Positions 1 to 5,502 of a DNA stretch of 5,502 bases are shown here, piece by piece. The notes beneath the pieces are model-generated. The model had not been told where the DNA came from, did no database searches, and saw only the letters and a list, made by a program, of their open reading frames with translations. The position numbers and the translations under genes are program-made. Origin of the DNA: Peptococcaceae bacterium (lineage in GTDB: Bacteria; Bacillota; Desulfotomaculia; Desulfotomaculales; UBA12532); contig DMDP01000180.1 in NCBI GenBank assembly GCA_003445475.1, positions 1 through 5,502 on the forward strand. Direction: 5' to 3'. Position 1 is the first letter of the stretch. The number at the start of each line of letters is the position of its first letter.

Positions 1-37
1 CTTCGATTTCATCTTGTGCAGAAAATTGTCACCGATG

Positions 38-66
38 TTGCGCTTTTCTGTAGAAAATTTTACAAT
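38..66 (+). promoter_or_regulatory. Probable sigma-A promoter for the riboswitch-fapA transcript
   Basis: A -10 hexamer TACAAT (61-66, 5 of 6 consensus) lies 17 bases after TTGCGC (38-43), which keeps only the TTG half of the -35 consensus. Transcription would start near 73, about 20 bases before the aptamer, a suitable distance for a riboswitch leader. An overlapping alternative pairs a better -35, TTGTCA (26-31), with a poor -10 near 49-56. I looked for a flagellar sigma-D type promoter and saw no convincing match. The region is AT-rich compared with the rest of the window. Position is supported by context; the exact elements are uncertain. Confidence 0.45.
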
Positions 67-92
67 TAAAGTGTGCATAAGCCTTCAGTCGG

Positions 93-198
93 CCCTGTAA
101 GGAACCGCTAAAGGCAAAACCGTCGAAAGACGGTGGCGCAAAGCTATAGGGGCTAAAGTGGCTTTGCCACCAAGCCAGCCAGCTGCCGGGAACCAGGG
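93..198 (+). ncRNA. Cyclic di-GMP-I riboswitch aptamer (GEMM-I)
   Basis: The RNA senses the second messenger c-di-GMP in cis. The class I hallmarks are present in order. The P2 hairpin is ACCGTC (119-124), a GAAA tetraloop (125-128) and GACGGT (129-134). It is followed by the conserved core segment GGCGCAAAGC (135-144), which corresponds to the family's GGACGCAAAGCC. P3 follows, with GGC (151-153) against GCC (174-176), an internal loop TAAA/CAA in the position of the tetraloop receptor, and a terminal hairpin GTGGC-TTT-GCCAC (158-170). The 3' side carries the family-typical GCTGCCGGG (182-190). An outer closing helix CCCTG (93-97) with CAGGG (194-198) is possible, though the rest of P1 is imperfect. 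A strong terminator follows directly, which fits a transcriptional switch. The identification is from motif and secondary-structure recognition; the exact ends are approximate. Confidence 0.92.
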
Positions 199-213
199 TT
201 GGATGACTGTTTG

Positions 214-253
214 GACTCACGCAACCCTTGTCCGGCGTGAGTCTTTGTTTTTT
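214..253 (+). terminator. Intrinsic terminator, expression platform of the riboswitch
   Basis: A perfect 9-base-pair stem, GACTCACGC (214-222) with GCGTGAGTC (235-243), encloses a 12-base loop and runs straight into TTTGTTTTTT (244-253). This is a textbook Rho-independent terminator. It lies between the aptamer and the coding region and not after a gene, so it should act as an attenuator. The bases just before it, GGGTTG (196-201), can pair with CAACCC (222-227). Those bases include the last base of the left arm and part of the loop, so this is a candidate antiterminator. The GGG of that segment is also the 3' side of the possible outer aptamer helix. Ligand binding would therefore hold GGG and favour termination, making this a predicted OFF switch. 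Confidence 0.9.
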
Positions 254-383
254 GGATGAGAAACAGGCAGCACCGGGTCGGTGGGCTTCGGGAACTGAAT
301 AAGTGTCGCTGGCGGCGGCTCTGGCTGGCCATCTTGCGAGGGCCCGAGAGGCCGTGGAGAATAGCTCCGCCGGAGGACTGGGG

Positions 384-387
384 GGAG
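384..387 (+). promoter_or_regulatory. Shine-Dalgarno site favouring the GTG start at 393
   Basis: GGAG within a run of G (381-387, GGGGGAG) lies 5 bases before the in-frame GTG at 393. By contrast, GTG 303 has only GGGA (290-293), 9 bases upstream, and directly follows an in-frame TAA (300-302). The site is the main reason for preferring the start at 393. Confidence 0.55.
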
Positions 388-392
388 AACAG

Positions 393-2336
393 GTGACCGG
401 TCTGGATCCCGGTAAAATACTCTCGGATATCCTGGCCGATATTCTCCGGTCGGCGACGAGCAAACCGGCCGCGGCAACACCACCGGCTACCGCCAAAGCG
501 CCTCTCACCGAAGCCACCGATGATGGACGTGTCACGGAAGTTTCCACCGACGCAGCCGGGAAGGCGGGAACGGCCTGGGTGCGCGGCGGCCGTATTTTTG
601 TCCGCAACCCTGAGAACGGCGGCGCGCCGGCCGTACTCGTGCCGTCGTCGGGGCTCAGGGTGTTCCTCAACGGCGTGCCGGTAGTGGGGCCAACCGAAGT
701 ATGGGAGCAGGACGTAATCGAGTACGAGCCCCGGGTTGATTTTGTCCCGCCCCGCCTGGAAGTAGTTATAAGCCCTGACAACCTACTGGCCTCTATCGAC
801 ATCGCCTTCGGCCGGCGTATCGAACACGTTTTGGACGACCAGGAGCCGGCGTCCCGTTTGGTTTTGCGCACGCGGCCGGTTTCACGCTGCACCCAGGAGC
901 CGACGTTCGATCAGATAGTAAACCTTCTGGTCCAGGAAGGGATTACCTACGGCATTGATACCGAAAAACTGAAGCGAATTCTTCAGGAACAGCAAGAGGG
1001 GCAATTTGTAATCGCCCGGGGTACGCCTCCACAGCCTCCGGAAGACGAGACGGTGGAAATCCTGTTTAAAACGGATACGTACTTATTCCCCCGAGAGGAT
1101 AGATACGGAAAGGTTAATTTTCGTGAATGCCAACGAATTCCAACCGTAGAAAAAGGCACGTTACTGGCCCGAAAAATTCCGGGCAAACCGGGGACGCCGG
1201 GAGTAGGAGTGCGAGGGGAAACGATTGAGCCTCCCCCGCCGCAACCTGTCAGACTCGTTTGCGGCCCGGGCACGGCACTGACGGATAACGGAACGGCCGT
1301 CGTGGCAACCGTCGGCGGGCAACCCACCTGCGACATCTACGGCCGGACGTACGTTTTTGGTGTAAACCAGCTCTATATCATCGATAGGGATGTAGATGTC
1401 AGGACGGGCAACGTCCGTTTCAGGGGGAATATTGAGGTCCACGGCAATATTAAACCCGGAATGATCGTTCACGCCACCGGAAACTTAACTATTCTTGGCG
1501 ATGTCGATACCGCGCGGGTCGGTGCGTACGGTCGCATTAATATTGCCGGTTCCGTGGTCAACAGCCGCGTTATTGCGGGCTGCTCGGAAGGGGCCGCCTT
1601 TACCGATATGGCAGAAGATCTGGAACAGGTGTGTGAGCAAATAGCTTTCTTGCTCAACACGCTTGAACGGATACACGCGGATCCCCGGTTCTCTCGCCTG
1701 GGTATCAGTTTCGGGCAGCTTCTACAATACCTGGTCGACCTTCATTTTAGGAATCTGCCTGCGGCGGTGACCGATCTGCTTACCCGCCTGTACGATATCA
1801 TCGCCGTCCTTCCGGAAGATACGCAATTCAAACTGGCCGACCTTGGTTATTACTTTAGGGGCATAAACTTGATGCGGTTGGAAAACATCGAGCAACTGCG
1901 CCTGCTTTATCGCGAACTCCTTTTTATCGCCGGTTGTGTTCGGCACGAGAACAGCATGCGCGCCGACCTGGTGCTGGCTTATGCTTTGAACAGCAAACTT
2001 GCGGCGTCCGGCAACGTCGTTGTTACGGGGCAAGGTTGCTACAACACGGACGTAGACGCCGGGGGCGACGTGAAGGTGTGGGGAACCGTTCGCGGTGGAT
2101 ATATCAGTTCAAACAAAGGCGCCGTTGTTTTAGGGGAAGCCGGTTCCGAGATAGGCATTAAGACGTCGGTGCGGGTGTCGGCCGGACAACACGTGTACAT
2201 CGGGCGCGTTCACCCCGGTGTGCGCATTTTTGTCGGTAGGCAGAGAATACTCGTCAGCGAGCCTGCCAGTTACGTACACGTCTACTTTGACAGCCGGGGG
2301 CGCCTCCAGTTCAGCCACTTGCCCGTGATGACATAA
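393..2336 (+). CDS. FapA family protein (DUF342), c-di-GMP riboswitch-controlled
   Basis: This is a 647-residue protein of the FapA/DUF342 family, whose characterised Vibrio member affects flagellar assembly; its exact activity here is unknown. With V393 as residue 1, an Ala/Pro-rich linker (about 20-45) is followed by a small beta domain (about 59-115, GRIFVRNPENGG...). Next comes the family-typical N-terminal region with FDQIVNLLVQEGITYGID (about 172-190). The signature PGKPGTPG (263-270) precedes the C-terminal beta-solenoid, which has repeated turns such as GNVRFRGNIEVHGNI and GNLTILGDVDTARVGAYGRI (from about 338). A mostly helical insertion (about 400-532) interrupts the solenoid, which resumes at AASGNVVVTGQG and runs to about 630. 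There is no signal peptide or membrane segment, so it is probably cytoplasmic. GTG 303 would add 30 residues; GTG 393 has the better ribosome site. The gene sits alone between the c-di-GMP switch and rpoB. The family call is firm; the link to motility is inference. Confidence 0.88.
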   Translation: MTGLDPGKILSDILADILRSATSKPAAATPPATAKAPLTEATDDGRVTEVSTDAAGKAGTAWVRGGRIFVRNPENGGAPAVLVPSSGLRVFLNGVPVVGPTEVWEQDVIEYEPRVDFVPPRLEVVISPDNLLASIDIAFGRRIEHVLDDQEPASRLVLRTRPVSRCTQEPTFDQIVNLLVQEGITYGIDTEKLKRILQEQQEGQFVIARGTPPQPPEDETVEILFKTDTYLFPREDRYGKVNFRECQRIPTVEKGTLLARKIPGKPGTPGVGVRGETIEPPPPQPVRLVCGPGTALTDNGTAVVATVGGQPTCDIYGRTYVFGVNQLYIIDRDVDVRTGNVRFRGNIEVHGNIKPGMIVHATGNLTILGDVDTARVGAYGRINIAGSVVNSRVIAGCSEGAAFTDMAEDLEQVCEQIAFLLNTLERIHADPRFSRLGISFGQLLQYLVDLHFRNLPAAVTDLLTRLYDIIAVLPEDTQFKLADLGYYFRGINLMRLENIEQLRLLYRELLFIAGCVRHENSMRADLVLAYALNSKLAASGNVVVTGQGCYNTDVDAGGDVKVWGTVRGGYISSNKGAVVLGEAGSEIGIKTSVRVSAGQHVYIGRVHPGVRIFVGRQRILVSEPASYVHVYFDSRGRLQFSHLPVMT

Positions 2337-2341
2337 GGTAA

Positions 2342-2386
2342 CGGTACGCGAGTCCCGAAGGTAGATTCGATCCCGACCGCGTGCCG
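2342..2386 (+). terminator. Stem-loop after the fapA-family gene, possible weak terminator
   Basis: CGGTACGCG (2342-2350) pairs with CGCGTGCCG (2378-2386) over 9 base pairs with one U-G pair, starting 6 bases after the stop codon. The 27-base loop can form a small inner hairpin, CGAA (2356-2359) with TTCG (2366-2369). What follows is only mildly T-rich (GGGGTTTCGTCTTT, 2391-2404) and begins with G and C, so it is not a standard Rho-independent terminator. It may be a weak terminator or a 3'-end stabiliser, with some read-through into rpoB. Confidence 0.4.
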
Positions 2387-2447
2387 GCCTGGGGTTTCGT
2401 CTTTGGAGAATGACATCACAAAACCGCGGCGTGCGGCTATATGACGC

Positions 2448-2476
2448 TTGACAGAGAGGCCGGCTTGTGCTATTAT
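2448..2476 (+). promoter_or_regulatory. Sigma-A promoter of rpoB with extended -10
   Basis: A perfect -35 TTGACA (2448-2453) is followed after exactly 17 bases by TATTAT (2471-2476, 5 of 6 consensus). TGC directly before it (2468-2470) forms an extended -10 element. Transcription should start near 2482-2483, leaving a leader of about 84 bases. The strength fits an essential, highly expressed gene and implies that rpoB can be transcribed independently of the c-di-GMP-controlled gene upstream. Confidence 0.88.
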
Positions 2477-2484
2477 TAAACATT

Positions 2485-2521
2485 GTCGCCGGTCTCGTGG
2501 TATCCTTTTGTCCCGTGCGAC
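2485..2521 (+). other. Stem-loop in the rpoB 5' leader
   Basis: GTCGCCGG (2485-2492) pairs with CCG (2513-2515) plus GCGAC (2517-2521), with one bulged T at 2516. The 8-base-pair helix begins within a few bases of the predicted transcription start, so it would cap the 5' end of the mRNA. A second hairpin made only of A-T pairs, AATAAT (2526-2531) with ATTATT (2539-2544), follows. Position suggests a role in mRNA stability or translation, but I do not recognise a known leader family. Confidence 0.35.
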
Positions 2522-2553
2522 CCATAATAATTACCTGTATTATTTTACTTCCC

Positions 2554-2560
2554 AGGAGGT
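2554..2560 (+). promoter_or_regulatory. Ribosome binding site of rpoB
   Basis: AGGAGGT is a full match to the anti-Shine-Dalgarno sequence, 6 bases before ATG 2567. It fixes the start of rpoB and fits a highly translated Firmicutes gene. Confidence 0.92.
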
Positions 2561-2566
2561 TCACAT

Positions 2567-5502
2567 ATGCAAGCTCGCGCCGCGGCTGAAGAGCGTCTTA
2601 ATTTCGGTAGGCTACGCGAAGTGCTGGAACTTCCTGACCTTATCGAGGTTCAGAGGAAATCGTATCACTGGTTTCTGGACCACGGGCTACGCGAGGTTTT
2701 CCAGGACATCTCCCCAATTCAAGACTTCACGGGCAGCCTGGTGCTCGAATTCCTCGACTACAGCCTCGGGGAACCGAAGTACAGCGTCCAGGAGTGCAAG
2801 GACCGGGACGTGACTTACGCCGCACCCCTGCGTGTGCGGGTGCGCCTTATCAACCGGGATACGGGCGAGGTCAAGGAGCAGGACGTCTTTATGGGCGACT
2901 TTCCGCTGATGACCGAAAAAGGTACCTTTATTATCAACGGGGCGGAAAGGGTAATTGTCAGCCAGCTGGTGCGCTCGCCCGGCGTCTACTTTGACACCCA
3001 GCCCGACCCGTCGGGTAAGCACATTTACACCGCTACTATTATCCCCAACCGGGGTGCGTGGCTCGAGTTCGAGACCGACATCCAGGACCATACCTGGGTG
3101 CGGGTGGACCGGACGCGGAAGATACCCGTAACCGTCCTGATTCGCGCCCTGGGATACAGTTCCAAGGGGCAGATCCTGGAGCTCTTTGGAGAGCACCACA
3201 GCATCAAGGAAACCCTCAACAAGGACAACACGGATTCGCAGGAAGAGGCGCTGGTCGAGATCTACAAGCGGCTTCGCCCCGGCGAGCCGCCGACGGTGGA
3301 AAGCGCCCGCGCCCTTCTGGAAATGCTCTTTTTTGACCCCAAGCGCTACGACCTGGGCAACGTGGGCCGTTACAAGCTGTTCAAGAAACTGGGCCACGGG
3401 ATACTTTACCGCTTCAAAGAAGACGACGGGCGCCGCGAGTTCGACCGCTACCTGCAGCAGGAGGTGCCGGCGAACCGCGAGTTCATCCGGGAATTGATGC
3501 CCGAGGATATTATCGCCACCGTCAGGTACCTGCTCAGGCTCGTGGACGGCGAGGGGCGCCCCGACGACATCGACCACCTGGGGAACCGTCGCCTGCGCTC
3601 GGTGGGCGAGCTATTGCAGAACCAGTTCCGCATCGGCCTGGCGCGGATGGAGCGGGTAGTCCGCGAGCGCATGACCATCCAGGACGTGGAGGTCATCACG
3701 CCCCAGGTGCTGATTAACATCCGGCCCGTGGTGGCGGCCATAAAAGAGTTTTTCGGCTCCAGCCAGCTTTCCCAGTTCATGGACCAGACCAACCCGTTAG
3801 CGGAGCTGACCCACAAGCGGCGTCTCTCTGCCCTTGGCCCCGGCGGCCTTTCCCGCGAGCGGGCCGGGTTCGAGGTGCGCGACGTACACCACTCCCACTA
3901 CGGGCGGGTGTGTCCGATTGAGACGCCTGAAGGTCCCAACATCGGCCTTATCGGGTCACTTACCACCTACGCCCGGATAAACGAGTTCGGCTTCATCGAG
4001 ACCCCCTACCGGAAGGTGGACAGGGAAAACCGCCGGGTCACGGATGAAATCGTGTACCTGCCGGCGGACGAGGAAGAACAGTACGTTATCGCCCAGGCCA
4101 ACGTGGCCCTCGACGAGAACGGGTACTTCCTGGAAGACAAGGTCAACGCCCGCTACAAGGGGGAAATGCTGATCGTCGACACCGACGAGGTGCAACTGGT
4201 GGACGTTTCGCCCAAGCAGGTTTTTAGCGTGGCCACCTCGCTTATTCCCTTCCTGGAGCACGACGACGCCAACCGCGCGCTGATGGGCGCCAACATGCAG
4301 CGCCAGGCGGTGCCGCTCGTCCGTTCTGAGGCGCCGCTGATCGGCACCGGCATCGAGGCCAAGGTGGCGCGCGATTCCGGCGTGGTCGTGGTGGCCGAGG
4401 AGGACGGCACCGTGGAGCGGGTCACCGCGGACGCCATTTCCATCCGGGGTAAGAACGGGCAGCGCCGCACGTACAAACTGACCAAGTTCGGGCGCTCCAA
4501 CCAGGGGACCTGCTTCAACCAGCGGCCCATCGTCTTTCCCGGGCAAGAGGTGAGGGCGGGGCAGGTTATCGCCGACGGCCCCTGCACCGAAAACGGCGAA
4601 CTGGCCCTCGGGCGCAACGTGCTGGTAGCCTTCATGCCCTGGGAGGGTTACAACTACGAGGACGCCATCCTGGTAAGCGAAAAACTGGTCAAGGAGGACT
4701 ATTACACCTCCATTCATATTGAGGAGTACGAGTGCGAGGCGCGCGACACGAAGCTCGGCCCGGAGGAGATAACCCGCGACATCCCCAACGTCGGCGAAGA
4801 GGCGCTAAAGGATCTGGACGACCGCGGGGTCATCCGCATCGGCGCGGAGGTGCGGCCGGGAGATATCCTGGTGGGCAAGGTTACCCCCAAGGGTGAAACC
4901 GAACTTACCGCCGAGGAGCGGTTGCTGCGGGCCATTTTCGGGGAGAAGGCCCGGGAGGTGCGGGACACCTCGTTGCGCGTGCCGCACGGCGAATCCGGCA
5001 AGGTCGTGGACGTTAAAATTTTTTCCCGGGAAAACGGCGACGAACTGCCGCCCGGTGTTAATCAGTTGGTACGGGTATATGTGGCGCAGAAGCGGAAGCT
5101 TTCGGAAGGCGACAAGATGGCCGGCCGGCACGGGAACAAGGGCGTTATCGCCCGCATCTTGCCGGAAGAAGACATGCCGTTTTTGCCGGACGGCACCCCC
5201 ATTGAGGTGGTTCTCAACCCGCTGGGTGTGCCGTCCCGGATGAATATCGGGCAGATCCTGGAGACGCACCTGGGCTGGGCGGCCAGGGTGCTCGGCTGGA
5301 AGGTGGCCTGCCCGGTGTTTAACGGCGCCACGGAAGAGGATATCGTGGCTGCCCTGAGGAAGGCGGGCCTGCCGGAGGACGGAAAAATTATGCTCCGGGA
5401 CGGCCGCACCGGGGAGCCTTTCGACAGCCCCTGCACGGTGGGCTACCTGTACATGCTCAAGCTGGCGCATCTCGTGGACGACAAGATCCACGCCCGCTCC
5501 AC
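2567..5502 (+). CDS. rpoB: DNA-directed RNA polymerase beta subunit, 3' end beyond window
   Basis: RpoB forms, with beta prime, the catalytic centre of RNA polymerase. The frame is open from ATG 2567 to the window edge: 978 codons plus 2 bases, probably lacking the last 110-200 residues. The beginning, [23 protein letters not shown], and the segment [34 protein letters not shown] are classic beta N-terminal sequence. The rifampicin-binding region [18 protein letters not shown] with [14 protein letters not shown] starts at residue 397. The residues matching E. coli D516, H526 and S531 are the sensitive-type D406, H416 and S421. The acidic pair of [13 protein letters not shown] (E698, D699) and the lysines of [12 protein letters not shown] (K850, K858) at the active centre are intact. 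No frameshift is seen. It is preceded by its own promoter and a perfect ribosome site; rpoC would be expected downstream. Confidence 0.99.
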   Translation, partial: MQARAAAEERLNFGRLREVLELPDLIEVQRKSYHWFLDHGLREVFQDISPIQDFTGSLVLEFLDYSLGEPKYSVQECKDRDVTYAAPLRVRVRLINRDTGEVKEQDVFMGDFPLMTEKGTFIINGAERVIVSQLVRSPGVYFDTQPDPSGKHIYTATIIPNRGAWLEFETDIQDHTWVRVDRTRKIPVTVLIRALGYSSKGQILELFGEHHSIKETLNKDNTDSQEEALVEIYKRLRPGEPPTVESARALLEMLFFDPKRYDLGNVGRYKLFKKLGHGILYRFKEDDGRREFDRYLQQEVPANREFIRELMPEDIIATVRYLLRLVDGEGRPDDIDHLGNRRLRSVGELLQNQFRIGLARMERVVRERMTIQDVEVITPQVLINIRPVVAAIKEFFGSSQLSQFMDQTNPLAELTHKRRLSALGPGGLSRERAGFEVRDVHHSHYGRVCPIETPEGPNIGLIGSLTTYARINEFGFIETPYRKVDRENRRVTDEIVYLPADEEEQYVIAQANVALDENGYFLEDKVNARYKGEMLIVDTDEVQLVDVSPKQVFSVATSLIPFLEHDDANRALMGANMQRQAVPLVRSEAPLIGTGIEAKVARDSGVVVVAEEDGTVERVTADAISIRGKNGQRRTYKLTKFGRSNQGTCFNQRPIVFPGQEVRAGQVIADGPCTENGELALGRNVLVAFMPWEGYNYEDAILVSEKLVKEDYYTSIHIEEYECEARDTKLGPEEITRDIPNVGEEALKDLDDRGVIRIGAEVRPGDILVGKVTPKGETELTAEERLLRAIFGEKAREVRDTSLRVPHGESGKVVDVKIFSRENGDELPPGVNQLVRVYVAQKRKLSEGDKMAGRHGNKGVIARILPEEDMPFLPDGTPIEVVLNPLGVPSRMNIGQILETHLGWAARVLGWKVACPVFNGATEEDIVAALRKAGLPEDGKIMLRDGRTGEPFDSPCTVGYLYMLKLAHLVDDKIHARS

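Noticed and set aside
1..69. Open frame from the left edge to TAA 67-69, a possible end of an upstream gene
   Set aside because: Only 22 codons are visible, with no recognisable motif, AT-rich content, and overlap with the probable promoter. It cannot be supported as a gene.
29..892. Long minus-strand frame of 287 codons opposite the riboswitch and the fapA-family gene
   Set aside because: It covers the riboswitch and terminator on the other strand, has a low-complexity Ser/Thr/Arg/Pro composition, and matches no family I recognise. It is a shadow of the GC-rich plus-strand gene.
2352..2390. tRNA-like fragment (GGTAGATTCGATCCC resembles a T-arm)
   Set aside because: There is no acceptor stem, D-arm or anticodon arm around it, and the bases form a better simple stem-loop.
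2687..3577. Minus-strand frame of 296 codons inside rpoB, and similar ones at 3956-4717 and 4805-5491
   Set aside because: All lie opposite strongly conserved rpoB sequence. High third-position GC in rpoB explains open antisense frames.
3755..3844. Possible rifampicin-resistance substitutions in the rpoB cluster
   Set aside because: The key positions (E. coli D516, H526, S531 equivalents) carry the common sensitive residues. The differences at N518 (Thr), S522 (Ala) and I530 (Leu) look like ordinary lineage variation.

Overview
The window looks like chromosomal DNA of a moderately GC-rich low-G+C-phylum (Firmicutes/Bacillota) anaerobe, perhaps of the Desulfotomaculum/Pelotomaculum/Moorella type. 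This is inferred from the style of the RpoB protein, the strong AGGAGGT Shine-Dalgarno sequence, the consensus sigma-A promoter, the Firmicutes-type FapA (DUF342) protein and the class I cyclic di-GMP riboswitch. No database search was possible, so the genus is a guess.

Layout, all on the + strand. Bases 1-92 hold a probable promoter and no convincing gene. Bases 93-198 are a cyclic di-GMP-I (GEMM-I) riboswitch aptamer. It is followed by a strong Rho-independent terminator (214-253), so the leader has the form of a transcription-attenuating switch. It controls a FapA-family gene (DUF342; start at 393 preferred, 303 possible; stop at 2336). A 230-base gap (2337-2566) carries a stem-loop just after that gene, then a near-consensus sigma-A promoter with an extended -10 element, and a structured 5' leader. 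Then comes rpoB, the beta subunit of RNA polymerase, which starts at 2567 and runs off the right edge of the window (978 complete codons seen).

How the parts fit together: the switch lets the second messenger c-di-GMP decide whether transcription enters the FapA-family gene. The structure suggests an OFF switch (ligand favours the terminator). rpoB has its own strong promoter, so the essential gene should not depend on the switch. The most notable feature is the arrangement itself: a c-di-GMP-controlled gene of a family linked to flagellar assembly placed directly upstream of rpoB, where ribosomal protein genes (rplJ-rplL) usually sit. I found no mobile element, CRISPR array, tRNA or rRNA.
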